Below, piece by piece: positions 8,879 through 17,618 of a DNA stretch of 64,000 nt (its first letter is position 1; each line of letters starts with the position of its first letter). The stretch is taken from assembly GCA_965277105.1 (NCBI GenBank), contig OZ255710.1, forward strand, positions 1,302,001 to 1,366,000, in the 5' to 3' direction. The notes under the pieces were generated by a model that saw only the letters and a list, made by a program, of their open reading frames with translations, did no database searches and was not told the origin of the DNA. A program made the position numbers and the translations under genes. This DNA is from CAXSBA01 sp965277105 (lineage in GTDB: Bacteria > Spirochaetota > UBA12135 > COTS27 > CAXSBA01).

Positions 8879-9238
8879 TTATAATTTTTTACTAGCCCAC
8901 TCTGCTTCTTTAAACCCGACTAATCCATCTTGACCTTTGTCTAATAGAAAAAAAGGGCGTTTAATTAAATTGCCATTTTCTTGGAGCAAGTGGAGAATTT
9001 CTTTTGTTGAGAATTGGGAGATTTTCTCTTTTAAATTTTTTTCTCGGTAATCTTTCGAAGAAGTGTTAAGGAGTTTTTTAATATTGCCATTGTGAAAATC
9101 AAGCATTTTTTCTAACTCTTTTAAACTAGGCGGGTTTTCTCTAATAGGGACAATAGAAAAATCAACTTTTCGTTTCTTTAAATACTCTTTAGCTTTTTTA
9201 CAAGTAGAGCAGTTTTTATATTCATAAAATTTGTGCAT
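8879..9238 (-). CDS. ArsC/Spx/YffB-family thioredoxin-fold protein
   Basis: 119 residues, the family length. The N-terminus HKFYEYKNCSTCKKAKEYLKKRKVDF carries a CxxC (Cys10, Cys13) in the position of the Spx/ArsC redox motif. KELEKMLDFHNGNIKKLLNTSSKDYREKNL and LIKRPFFLLDKGQDGLVGF follow the usual pattern. Family members are arsenate reductases or, in Firmicutes, RNA-polymerase-binding regulators (Spx). Without arsenic genes nearby and outside the Firmicutes, I would call it only a glutaredoxin-like reductase of this family. Confidence 0.85.
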   Translation of the reverse strand: MHKFYEYKNCSTCKKAKEYLKKRKVDFSIVPIRENPPSLKELEKMLDFHNGNIKKLLNTSSKDYREKNLKEKISQFSTKEILHLLQENGNLIKRPFFLLDKGQDGLVGFKEAEWASKKL

Positions 9239-9334
9239 AATTCAATTATAAAGTATAACTTAACATTTTATTGCACATTGTTTTTTTTTTATTATTTTAA
9301 GAGAAAAGCGATAAAAAAAGAGACGGATAAAATA

Positions 9335-9370
9335 TTTAACCTGTTAATTTTTTATACTATATAATAGTAT
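9335..9370 (+). promoter_or_regulatory. Putative promoter with operator-like inverted repeat
   Basis: A perfect -10 TATAAT is at 9360-9365, with a weak -35-like TTTAAC at 9335-9340 (19-base spacer). The -10 is embedded in a perfect inverted repeat, ATACTAT-ATA-ATAGTAT (9354-9370), which would place a repressor over the polymerase site. It would drive the lipoprotein gene at 9402. Confidence 0.4.
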
Positions 9371-9401
9371 CGTTTGTATCGTTTTTTATTAGAACATTTT
9401 T

Positions 9402-10268
9402 ATGTTTAAAAAAATTAAATTATTTTTTTTACTTTGCTTTTTTATTTTTTTTTTATCTTCTTGCACAAGCATGCGATTCCTTTATTGGGGAGCGGGAGTG
9501 TTTGTTGGCTATGAAATAAATAAAATTTTTAATTTAAACGAAAAACAAAAAAGAGACTCTGAAAGAAAAATTAAATCTTTTTTAGATTGGCATAAAAGAG
9601 ACCGACTCCCAACATATGCAAATTTATTAAAAGAAATAAACCAAGGATTTGCCAGCTACCCTCTCAAGCAAGAAATAATCAAAGAAAATATTCAAAAAGC
9701 AAGAAAAATTTTAGACCAAGAACAAGTTATTTTAGCAAAAAAACTAATACCCCTAACCAAGGATTTTTTTTTAACTTTAAACGATAAGCAAATTAATCGT
9801 CTCGATAAAAAAATCAATGGATTTAGTGAAGCAAGAGAAAAAGAATATAACTCTACAAAAGCAGAATATGATGAAGAAAGGGCTAAGCGAACTATAGAGA
9901 CTGCTAATTTTTTTGGTATTGAACTAGATGAGCAACAGAAAAAGGCAATTGCTATCAAAAGCAATGCTCTACTCGATAATCGTAGATATTGGAAAGACTT
10001 CTATGATTTTCAAAGAAAAGCATTAATTACTAATCTAAGAAAAAAAAATCAAGTAGCTATCGAAAAAACCTTAGAGAAATTACTCATCTATAAAGTGGGA
10101 AATTTTTCTGAGGATTATTATGAAGATTTTTATGCTCAAAGAGAAAAAGGACAAAATTTTGCGTTAGAAATTTTCGAGCTCTTATCGGAAGAACAAGTAG
10201 AAGAGCTTTATCAAAAAATTAATACTTATATTAACAAAATAACTAAATACACTAAAAGTTTAAAATAA
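9402..10268 (+). CDS. DUF6279-like lipoprotein
   Basis: 288 residues. A lipobox FLSSC at residues about 18-22 marks an outer- or inner-membrane lipoprotein. The mature start TSMRFLYWGAGVFVGYEINKIFNLNEKQK, followed by long charged helices (FLDWHKRDRLPTYANLLKEI, RYWKDFYDFQ), matches my memory of the DUF6279 lipoproteins (about 300 residues, all-helical, function unknown). It is monocistronic. Its 3' end overlaps the end of the convergent gene at 10260 by 9 bases. Confidence 0.75.
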   Translation: MFKKIKLFFLLCFFIFFLSSCTSMRFLYWGAGVFVGYEINKIFNLNEKQKRDSERKIKSFLDWHKRDRLPTYANLLKEINQGFASYPLKQEIIKENIQKARKILDQEQVILAKKLIPLTKDFFLTLNDKQINRLDKKINGFSEAREKEYNSTKAEYDEERAKRTIETANFFGIELDEQQKKAIAIKSNALLDNRRYWKDFYDFQRKALITNLRKKNQVAIEKTLEKLLIYKVGNFSEDYYEDFYAQREKGQNFALEIFELLSEEQVEELYQKINTYINKITKYTKSLK

Positions 10269-12086
10269 CTCCGCTAATTCTCTCTCACGTTCAACATCAA
10301 TCCACCAGGTATCAATCCCTAAGGTGTTTTTGGGTTTGATTTTAGGCTGCTTGATTTTACTATTATAAACAACTCGATAATAAGGATAATACCAAGCAGG
10401 GATAACATAATAGTTCCACAAAAGTACTCGATCCAGGGCTTTTACAGTCGTGATTAATTCCTTACGGTTTTTAGCGGCTATAACCATTTCTACTAGCTCA
10501 TCAATCACTGGATCTTTTATCCCGATAGTATTTTTAGAGCCTTTTTGGTCAGCTGCTACTGAACCCCAAAATTGCCTTTGTTCATTACCCGGAGAATCCG
10601 ATTGCCCAAACCCACCACTAATCATCCCAAAATTAAATTCATTTACTCGCTTGATGTACTCGGCGGGATTTAAGACTAATACTTTGACGCTAATGCCTAA
10701 CTTTTCTAAATTATCAACATAAGGATTAACAATCCTCTCAAAGGCTGGCAAAACAAGAATCATTTCAAATTTAAATTCTTTATTAGTCTGAGAATGAACC
10801 AGTTTGCCCTTTTTTAAAACCCAACCGGCTTCTTGTAGTAAATCTCGAGCTATTTTTAAATTTTTTCGATTATTTCCACTACCATCGGTTTTGGGTAAGT
10901 CAAAACTCTGATTAAAAACTTCTTCGGGAATCCTACCGCGAAAACGATTTAAAATTTTTCTTTCCTCTAAGGAAGGTAGGTTTCTTGAAGAAAAATCAGA
11001 GTTGTTGAAATAACTCTTGCTTCTAATATAAGAATTGAAAAAAAAAGCTTTATTCGACCATTCAAAATCAAAAGCATAATTAAGTGCTTTGCGAACTCTA
11101 ACGTCTTTAAAAATTTCTAATCGGGTATTAAATACAAAAGCCTGCAAACCTTGGGGCGTGTTATCAGCAACAATTTCTTTAATCATCCAACCATTTTCAA
11201 TTGCTTTAACGTTATTATAAGTAGTAGCCCACTGCTTAGCAGTATTTTCTCTAAAAAAATCAATCTTCCCCGATTTAAGTGCTTCTCTAATAATGTCTTG
11301 ATTACGATAATAATCCACTCGAATGGTTTTAAAGTTATAACGTCCCCGATTAACTGGTAAATTCCTCCCCCAGTAATTGGGGTTTAGCTCATAAGTGATA
11401 AATTTCCCCGGGCTTATACTTTTAATCTTATACGGGCCACTGCCCACCGGTGGGATTAATGTCGTTTTAGTAAAATCATTTTTTTCCCAGTAATGTTTAG
11501 GGAGAATAGGAAATTGTCCTAAAATAGAAGGGAGCTCTAAATTTTTTTCCTTAAAAATAAATTCAACTCGATGGCGATTAATTTTTTTAACCTCCTTCAC
11601 TCCTTGATAATAAAAACGATACGCTGGGATAGCTTTAGTTAAAAGGGTATTAAACGTCCAAACCACATCATCGGCAGTTACTGGACGACCGTCATGAAAA
11701 ACAGCATCTTTCCTTAGTTGAAAGATGACCCGTTCTCGCTTGTTATCATAAAAAATTTTTTCTGCCAAAAGGCCATAGCGAATGGTGCTCTCATCACCGC
11801 TATCGACTAAAAGGGTATCGTAAATATAATTAAGACTCGAAGCCGCTTCTCCTTTTAAAATAAAATTATTCAAGCTATCAAAACTACCCAGGGCACTCAA
11901 CACCAAAGTTCCTCCTTTAGGAGTATTAGGATTGACGTAATCAAAATGTTTAAAATTTTTAGAATATTTTGCTTTTTCTTCTAGGTTAACAGGAACAAAA
12001 TACGACTCTTCTAAAGCCCACAAAGATAGAAAAGATAAGGTAATTAAGATAAAAAACCATTGGGTTGTTTTAAGGGGTGACAACAT
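10260..12086 (-). CDS. YejA-like extracellular oligopeptide-binding protein (SBP family 5)
   Basis: 608 residues with a signal peptide, starting MLSPLKTTQWFFILITLSFL. Family 5 (DppA/OppA/YejA) blocks include KHFDYVNPNTPKGGTLVLSALGSFDSLNNFI, YDTLLV, FQLRKDAVFHDGRPVTADDVVWTFN, PPVGSGPYKI and ALNYAFDFEWSNKAFFF. The sequence DYVNPNTPKGG with FDSLNPF-like spacing is characteristic of the YejA subgroup, which imports oligopeptides including microcin C. No YejB/E/F permease or ATPase genes are adjacent. A tRNA gene lies just upstream on the same strand. Confidence 0.9.
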   Translation of the reverse strand: MLSPLKTTQWFFILITLSFLSLWALEESYFVPVNLEEKAKYSKNFKHFDYVNPNTPKGGTLVLSALGSFDSLNNFILKGEAASSLNYIYDTLLVDSGDESTIRYGLLAEKIFYDNKRERVIFQLRKDAVFHDGRPVTADDVVWTFNTLLTKAIPAYRFYYQGVKEVKKINRHRVEFIFKEKNLELPSILGQFPILPKHYWEKNDFTKTTLIPPVGSGPYKIKSISPGKFITYELNPNYWGRNLPVNRGRYNFKTIRVDYYRNQDIIREALKSGKIDFFRENTAKQWATTYNNVKAIENGWMIKEIVADNTPQGLQAFVFNTRLEIFKDVRVRKALNYAFDFEWSNKAFFFNSYIRSKSYFNNSDFSSRNLPSLEERKILNRFRGRIPEEVFNQSFDLPKTDGSGNNRKNLKIARDLLQEAGWVLKKGKLVHSQTNKEFKFEMILVLPAFERIVNPYVDNLEKLGISVKVLVLNPAEYIKRVNEFNFGMISGGFGQSDSPGNEQRQFWGSVAADQKGSKNTIGIKDPVIDELVEMVIAAKNRKELITTVKALDRVLLWNYYVIPAWYYPYYRVVYNSKIKQPKIKPKNTLGIDTWWIDVERERELAELF

Positions 12087-12196
12087 AATTATTTATAATA
12101 CTTCTTTTAATTTAATAGAATATAGAATTTAGAATTTAAACTACTAGTTATAACTCCGTTATTTTGGTATATTTTTAAAATAGCAATAAAAGTTAT

Positions 12197-12270
12197 CACG
12201 TCTGGTAGGATTCGAACCCACAACCCTCTGATCCGAAGTCAGATGCTCTATCCAGTTGAGCTACAGACGC
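12197..12270 (-). tRNA. tRNA-Arg (anticodon UCG)
   Basis: The reverse strand folds as a cloverleaf. The acceptor GCGTCTG pairs with CAGACGT (first pair G-U), followed by discriminator G. The D arm is GCTC/GAGC. The anticodon arm is TCTGA-CTTCGGA-TCAGA, giving anticodon TCG for arginine CGA/CGN codons. The T arm is GTGGG-TTCGAAT-CCTAC. The 3' CCA is not encoded. An extended -10 (TG-T-TACAAT, 12289-12294 on the reverse strand) lies suitably upstream. Confidence 0.95.
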
Positions 12271-12288
12271 CCATTCACTTTGTTATTT

Positions 12289-12297
12289 ATTGTAACA
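12289..12297 (-). promoter_or_regulatory. Probable extended -10 promoter of tRNA-Arg
   Basis: Reading the reverse strand, TGTTACAAT is an extended -10 element (TGn followed by TACAAT) about 19 bases before the tRNA 5' end. I could not identify a convincing -35. Confidence 0.4.
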
Positions 12298-12345
12298 TTA
12301 TTTTTCAAAAAGATGGAGAATATGGGAAATTAGTAATTTTTATTC

Positions 12346-13935
12346 TTAAAAAATTTTTTGTAAAAGAATTATTCCTTCTTGGTTTTTTTTTAATTGCCAT
12401 TTACCACTATTGAGAAGATTCATCACAGCTTTTTTTCTTTTTTCAATGTCTTCTGGTTTAGAGCGAGTGCAATAAAACGCATTAGGATGACATGGTTGAT
12501 CACTGACTAAATCAACAAAAATATAATCTATGTTGTCGTAATACTTTGCTTTAATTAAAGTTTTCTCTCTAATAGCTTTGTCGAAATCCTTTTCATCATC
12601 TCTAAAAATATTAGCCAAAAAAAAATCAGGTCGGTTAGCTAAATAATAAGTATAACGATGTTGAGCTAACACCCCAGCATCAGCAGGAATTTTTTCAATA
12701 ATATCTTGGGCTATTTTCAATCTATCCCCTAAAGGAATTTGGGTTAATGTGTTGTAAGAAAAAGTGGGCTTGGTATTAATAAATAAGTAATAAAAATTAG
12801 TTAAAAGTAGCAATGCCACCAAACCATTTATGATCATCTTTTTTGCTTGCCATTTGTTAATAACTTCTATTAAACTAATAATTCCAGCCAAAAATAAAAA
12901 ATTAAAATAGTAAGAATGGATATCATGAAAAAAAATACCATCATTCATGACAAAGTAAATACCAGTTGGCAAAACAAATAGAATAAATCGATAGTTTATC
13001 AAAACTATAACAATTAACCAATTAATTAGAGAAAAAAGATAAACCCACTTAGCTGGCGCGAAAATACTTTCTAAAACTTCTAAAGGATTTTGAATAAAAA
13101 AAATCATTAAGCTAGATAAACCGGAAATATCAAAAGTCCCACTACCTTTTATTTGCCATTTGGAAAAATAATGATGGAAAAGATCTGGAGCTCTTTCGAC
13201 AGAAATAATATTTTTTATTACCACATAATTAAAAAAAAGCCAAAATAACCCAAGAACTAAAGTAGTTAGAATATATTTTTTAGAATACTCTTTTCGATAA
13301 AAAAAGAATAAAACTATGCTAAGGGAAATAAAGTAAAGGGCAATATATTCTAAACAGAAAAAGGATAAAAAAGCAAATATAATAAAACGATAATATTTTT
13401 TATCAATAAGAAAGTAGAAAGAGAGCAAAAAAAATATAATTCCTAAATTTTCCGGATGAAATTCTCCTAAGCTATTAAAATAAATAATGGGAGTAGACAT
13501 AAAAGAAAGAGCTATTAAAAAAGCTTGGCTTTTTGAGTTTATTTTCTTTTTAGTTAAAAAATAAACAACAATTCCAGAAAAATACAACAACCCATTTTGT
13601 AAAAAATACAAAAAACCTACGGAGTTAAAAATAAAAAAAAAAGGAGCAATGAAAAGAAAAATAAAAAAGCTATGAACATCTAGCATATTAGAACTAACAA
13701 GATGTTCCGTAAGCCCTAAAGAAGTATTGAAAAAATTACCATGCAAAAGATTTTGGATAACATTGACAAAAATCCCCGTATCAATGGGCGCTGAAGTAAG
13801 TAATTTTTCTTGCTTTAAAATAGCCAAGTAGGTAGTAATAAAAGTTGCAATGGTAGCAATTATAATAATAGCAATTAATTCTCGCTCAATCGAAAAAGAA
13901 AAAAATTTTTTATTAGTAGAGTTTTTTTTAATCAT
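12346..13935 (-). CDS. DUF2079 multi-span membrane protein
   Basis: 529 residues with about 11-13 hydrophobic segments. The conserved N-terminal block of DUF2079 is recognisable: APIDTGIFVNVIQNLLHGNFF, then LTEHLVSSNMLDVHSFFIFLFIAPF, and later SLGEFHPENLGIIFFLLSFY. The C-terminal tail (from about residue 410) is soluble and includes VLAQHRYTYYLANRPDFFL. DUF2079 proteins resemble the GT-C glycosyltransferases (acidic DTG/E-H motifs near the N-terminus), but no reaction is established. The gene follows ribE by 3 bases. Confidence 0.8.
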   Translation of the reverse strand: MIKKNSTNKKFFSFSIERELIAIIIIATIATFITTYLAILKQEKLLTSAPIDTGIFVNVIQNLLHGNFFNTSLGLTEHLVSSNMLDVHSFFIFLFIAPFFFIFNSVGFLYFLQNGLLYFSGIVVYFLTKKKINSKSQAFLIALSFMSTPIIYFNSLGEFHPENLGIIFFLLSFYFLIDKKYYRFIIFAFLSFFCLEYIALYFISLSIVLFFFYRKEYSKKYILTTLVLGLFWLFFNYVVIKNIISVERAPDLFHHYFSKWQIKGSGTFDISGLSSLMIFFIQNPLEVLESIFAPAKWVYLFSLINWLIVIVLINYRFILFVLPTGIYFVMNDGIFFHDIHSYYFNFLFLAGIISLIEVINKWQAKKMIINGLVALLLLTNFYYLFINTKPTFSYNTLTQIPLGDRLKIAQDIIEKIPADAGVLAQHRYTYYLANRPDFFLANIFRDDEKDFDKAIREKTLIKAKYYDNIDYIFVDLVSDQPCHPNAFYCTRSKPEDIEKRKKAVMNLLNSGKWQLKKNQEGIILLQKIF

Positions 13936-13938
13936 TTT

Positions 13939-14526
13939 TTATTTTGAATAGCGATAAAAATTATAAAAATATTTTCCCATACTATCAAACTCGAGATTAA
14001 CCCAATCTCCCTTCGTTAGTTTTTTTAGATTAGTATTTTCATAAGTATAAGGAATAATCATAACGCTAAAGTAATTTTCTCTTAAAGCATAAATAGTTAG
14101 AGAAATTCCATTTAGGCAAACGGAGCCTTTGGAGATTAAATATCGACGATCTTTTGAGGTAATGGGGAAAGAAAAAATCACGCTCTCTTTTTTTTTTTCT
14201 ACCTTAAGGACTTTTATTTTTTTATCAACATGCCCACTAACAAAATGCCCATCTAAAGTATCGCCAATTTTTAGCGCTGATTCTAGGTTAACTTGATCAC
14301 CAATTTGGAGATAGTCCAAGTTAGCTAAGGCTAGAGTTTCCTTAGAAGCATAAAAAGAAAATCGCTGTTTAGTCTTTTGAATGACTGTAGTACAAACACC
14401 ATTAATGCTAATGGAATTTCCCTCTTGGGTACTCTTAGCTAAAGAAGAGTTAATGGTAAAAGTAGCCCCCGATTTTTTTTCAACACTTTCAACGATTCCA
14501 ATATTTTCCACAATCCCTTTAAACAT
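13939..14526 (-). CDS. ribE: Riboflavin synthase, alpha subunit
   Basis: 195 residues in two lumazine-binding repeats. Repeat 1 is MFKGIVENIGIVESV..ISINGVCTTVI (about 1-90); repeat 2 is DGHFVSGHVDKKI..VCLNGISLTIYAL (about 95-185). The MFTGI-like start and SGHVD motif are diagnostic. It dismutates two 6,7-dimethyl-8-ribityllumazine into riboflavin. Other rib genes are not in the window. It lies between coaX and a DUF2079 gene with gaps of 3-6 bases, a cofactor mini-cluster. Confidence 0.95.
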   Translation of the reverse strand: MFKGIVENIGIVESVEKKSGATFTINSSLAKSTQEGNSISINGVCTTVIQKTKQRFSFYASKETLALANLDYLQIGDQVNLESALKIGDTLDGHFVSGHVDKKIKVLKVEKKKESVIFSFPITSKDRRYLISKGSVCLNGISLTIYALRENYFSVMIIPYTYENTNLKKLTKGDWVNLEFDSMGKYFYNFYRYSK

Positions 14527-14532
14527 AGTTAT

Positions 14533-15321
14533 TTATTTTTTGCTAATTTCATCAAATAAAATTTTCAATCCTTTCAAAGTTAGTTCGGGGATAATTTCAA
14601 AATCTACTTTAAAATTACTAGCAATAAATTTAGATAATCCACCAGTTAAAACTACTTTTATTTTCTGGTTGGAAAAATACTTTTTTCTAATCTCTTCGAT
14701 AATTTTCTCTAACGCTAGAGCATTAAAATAATAAACCCCATTCTGCATGCACTCTTTCGTGGAGTTCCCTAAAAAATTTTCAGGGTAGTTTAATTCGATA
14801 GCTGGGAGTTTACTAGTTTTTTCAACTAACGCATCCAAGGCAATAGCAATACCAGGGATAATCATTCCGCCTAAGTACTTTTTTTTTTCGGTAATCACAT
14901 CAATAGTAGTGGCGGTCCCTAAGTCAATAATAATTTGAGCTTCCTCATTAATGGTAAAGCCTGCTTTTAAATTAATTAGCCGATCAATCCCTAACGATTC
15001 TAAGTCATTATAAGTGATAATAAAGTCAGGAAAAAAGCGGTGGGTTATTTCTTTAATATTGAGATCGAAGTACAGATTCATCATCTTAGTAATGTTGTGA
15101 TTAACATTGGGCACTACTGAACAAAAAATGCTCTCAGTTATTTTTTTAGGGTCAATATTATTTTGCTTCAATAAATTAATAATGCTAAAAGCCAACTCAT
15201 CAGTAGTGATGGATTTGGGAGTAGCAATTCTAAATTTTTTTATCAGTTGATAATCTTGGGCAACCGAAGGGAAAACCCCGCAAACAATATTTGAATTACC
15301 AATATCAAAAACTAAATTCAT
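14533..15321 (-). CDS. coaX: Type III pantothenate kinase
   Basis: 262 residues. The ASKHA-fold phosphate motifs are visible as LVFDIGNSNIVCGVF at the N-terminus and AQIIIDLGTATTIDVIT (about residues 128-145), followed by YLGGMIIPGIAIALDAL and KVVLTGGLSKFI. These are characteristic of CoaX, which phosphorylates pantothenate in the first step of coenzyme A synthesis and, unlike CoaA, is not feedback-inhibited by CoA. It sits 23 bases after the histidine kinase and 6 bases before ribE. Confidence 0.95.
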   Translation of the reverse strand: MNLVFDIGNSNIVCGVFPSVAQDYQLIKKFRIATPKSITTDELAFSIINLLKQNNIDPKKITESIFCSVVPNVNHNITKMMNLYFDLNIKEITHRFFPDFIITYNDLESLGIDRLINLKAGFTINEEAQIIIDLGTATTIDVITEKKKYLGGMIIPGIAIALDALVEKTSKLPAIELNYPENFLGNSTKECMQNGVYYFNALALEKIIEEIRKKYFSNQKIKVVLTGGLSKFIASNFKVDFEIIPELTLKGLKILFDEISKK

Positions 15322-15344
15322 TTTTATTGATCGAAATTGATTAA

Positions 15345-16562
15345 TTAATCACTAGAAAAAGACAGCGAGGGAACATGACGCTTAAATTCTATTATGATTT
15401 CGGTTCCTTTTTTATAATTTGAATTAATAATAATTTCCCCATTATGCTCGCGAACAATCCGAGAAATAATCGAAAGGCCTAGACCAGTGCCCATTTTTTT
15501 CGTGGTATAAAATGGCTTGAAAACATTAGCCATTTCTTTTTGTGGAATACCAATGCCATTATCTTGGATAGTTAAAATCAAGTTTTCTTTTTTCTCTTCG
15601 GTTAAAATAGTAATAATTCCTTTTTTTTCTTCTTCAAATTCTAAAATAGCAGCTAGGCTATTTTTAACAAGGTTGATCAGCATTTGCTTTATTTGATTTT
15701 CATCAAATAAAAAAGGTTTTTTTTTGGTAGTGAGTTTTTTTTTAATAACAACATTTTTTTCCTTCAACTCAACTTTTAGAAGCGTAATAACTTCTTCGAT
15801 AACTTCGCTTAAATAAACGGGCTTTTTAATAGCTTTAATAGGGCGAAAGGAATGCAGAAAGTCATTTAAAATAGAATCCAATCTTTTTATTTCATCATTA
15901 ATAATATTAATATTTTCTTGAATTTCTTCTTTGTTTTCAATAGGAGTTTTTTTAATAAATCGATTAATTAATTGAAGGTGAAGGTCAAGAGCTCCTAGTG
16001 GATTTTTAATTTCATGGGCAATCCCCGCAGTAAGGGTATTTAAAGAATGAATAGAGCTTTTTTGCACCTCTTCCAAAGAACGATTTTTCCAATGAGTAAT
16101 ATCAGCAATGAAAATGACTTGATTTTCTTTTTTCACCTGCTTATTTTCTAATTTTTTTTTGGCTTTATAAAACCAAATTCCTAAATCTCGTAACAGAAAA
16201 TCAAAAATAGTGATTTCTTTAAAATGATTTTTTTCATTTTTGGCAATTTCTTTTAAAGTAGCAATAATAGTTTGCTCTAATTCATTATTATTTAATAAGC
16301 TAGAAAAACTTTTGCCCAAGAGATTTTTTTTAGTAGCAAAAAAATTTTTACTGTACTCATTATAAAAAATAATTTCCCCTTTACTATTGAGGACAATAAT
16401 GGCCAATGGAACGCTGTCAGCAATATCTTGAAGAGTATTTTTCTCTTCAAAAAGGCTAAGAAGAATTTCTTCTATTTGGTATTGATTAATTTTATTAAAA
16501 TTCTTAAAGAGCTTTTTTTGGAATTCGCTTAACATTTTTTTAAAGTAAAATGATACTATCAA
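15345..16562 (-). CDS. PAS-containing sensor histidine kinase (NtrB/AtoS-like), orphan
   Basis: 405 residues without clear membrane spans. A PAS domain occupies about 45-155 (IADSVPLAIIVLNSKGEIIFYNEYSKNFF). The dimerisation/phosphoacceptor helix has the H-box AGIAHEIKNPLGALDLHLQL (His about 186). The HATPase domain has an N-box (QMLINLVKNSLAAI), a G1 box (DNGIGIP) and G2 (GTGLGLSIISRIV). It should autophosphorylate and pass phosphate to a response regulator, but none is encoded in this window. It heads an apparent operon with coaX, ribE and DUF2079. Confidence 0.9.
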   Translation of the reverse strand: MIVSFYFKKMLSEFQKKLFKNFNKINQYQIEEILLSLFEEKNTLQDIADSVPLAIIVLNSKGEIIFYNEYSKNFFATKKNLLGKSFSSLLNNNELEQTIIATLKEIAKNEKNHFKEITIFDFLLRDLGIWFYKAKKKLENKQVKKENQVIFIADITHWKNRSLEEVQKSSIHSLNTLTAGIAHEIKNPLGALDLHLQLINRFIKKTPIENKEEIQENINIINDEIKRLDSILNDFLHSFRPIKAIKKPVYLSEVIEEVITLLKVELKEKNVVIKKKLTTKKKPFLFDENQIKQMLINLVKNSLAAILEFEEEKKGIITILTEEKKENLILTIQDNGIGIPQKEMANVFKPFYTTKKMGTGLGLSIISRIVREHNGEIIINSNYKKGTEIIIEFKRHVPSLSFSSD

Positions 16563-16674
16563 AAAATATTCTCTTAAAAAATTCTATAAAAATATAGCAA
16601 ATGAAGCGTTAGTAAGATTTTAACCCAAATATCACTTACGCGTTTGGGAAAGACGAAAATAAGTAAGGCAAGTA

Positions 16675-16715
16675 TGATATAATTTTAAAAAACCTGTTAA
16701 TATTTTCATATGAAA
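16675..16715 (+). promoter_or_regulatory. Extended -10 promoter and palindrome upstream of psd
   Basis: TG-A-TATAAT at 16675-16683 is an extended -10 with no good -35. A 12-base palindrome, TTTCATATGAAA (16704-16715), lies in the expected 5' leader. Both are in the intergenic stretch between the divergent histidine kinase and psd genes. Confidence 0.35.
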
Positions 16716-16771
16716 TATCATCGCTATAGATATTAATATAAATTTTTTACAGCTAGCCAACCTTTAAATTT

Positions 16772-17614
16772 ATGAAAAAAATTTTCTATTTTTTCCTAGT
16801 TCATTTAAGCGCTCCTTTGGGGAAACTAATTTACTATCTAGTTCGAATAGAACGTCCCTCTTTTTTAGTCCAGTTTTTTATTCGCTTTATTTTTATTAAT
16901 AAACTAAAAGTTGATGCAAGAGAAACCGAAAAACCCCTAAAGGAATATAAAAGTTTTTTAAGCTTTTTTACTCGCAAATTGCAGCCTACAGCTAGATCTA
17001 TTAATGCGAATAAAAACATCATGATTTCACCAGTAGACGCTGAAATTATTGCTAGCGGTTCAATTATTAACAACCAACTTATTCAAATAAAAAACAAAAC
17101 TTATTTTTTAAAAGATCTTATAACTGAGGCAAAGATAAGCCCTAAAACAATCAGCCAATTTGAAAAAGGAAAATTTATTAACCTTTATTTAGCCCCTAAA
17201 GATTATCACCTCATTCATCATCCTTATCCTGCTAAGATTAAAAAAGTTACTTATATTCCAGGAGAGCTATACCCCGTGAATAATTTTTCGTTACTTCATT
17301 TTGATAAAGTTTTTGCTAGAAATCGAAGGGTAGCTATCGAGTATGAAACTTCTCATTTTTCTTTCATCATGGTATTAGTCGGCGCTTTTAATGTAGGGAG
17401 AATTCCTCTGTTTTTCGATAAGGATTTTTATCGCTATCATTCGCTTAATAAGGTCAAGCAAAAAAGCTACCGCTTGTCAGTTGAAAAAGGAAGCTATGCT
17501 GCTGGTTTTGAGTTAGGCTCTAGCGTGGTTATGCTCTTCCCCTCTAATGTAAATTTTTCTTTTAAATCGACAATCATAAAAATGGGGCAACCTTTAATAA
17601 AAATACTTTCTTGA
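16772..17614 (+). CDS. psd: Phosphatidylserine decarboxylase proenzyme
   Basis: 280 residues, the length of the bacterial type I enzyme. DARETEKPLKEYKSFLSFFTRKLQPTARSI, SPVDAEI, NLYLAPKDYHLIHHPYPAKI and FDKVFARNRRVAIEYET are family blocks. Near the C-terminus, GFELGSSVVMLFPSN contains the self-cleavage site (Gly-Ser) whose serine becomes the pyruvoyl cofactor; most family members have GST where this has GSS. It makes phosphatidylethanolamine at the inner membrane. It is the first gene of a forward run; the kinase gene starts 4 bases after it. Confidence 0.95.
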   Translation: MKKIFYFFLVHLSAPLGKLIYYLVRIERPSFLVQFFIRFIFINKLKVDARETEKPLKEYKSFLSFFTRKLQPTARSINANKNIMISPVDAEIIASGSIINNQLIQIKNKTYFLKDLITEAKISPKTISQFEKGKFINLYLAPKDYHLIHHPYPAKIKKVTYIPGELYPVNNFSLLHFDKVFARNRRVAIEYETSHFSFIMVLVGAFNVGRIPLFFDKDFYRYHSLNKVKQKSYRLSVEKGSYAAGFELGSSVVMLFPSNVNFSFKSTIIKMGQPLIKILS

Positions 17615-17618
17615 CACC

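Noticed and set aside
9338..9348. AACCTGTTAAT shared with 16691-16701
   Set aside because: An 11-base match at different positions relative to the -10 sites, and AACCTGTTAA also occurs inside xthA near 20118, so a common operator is not supported.
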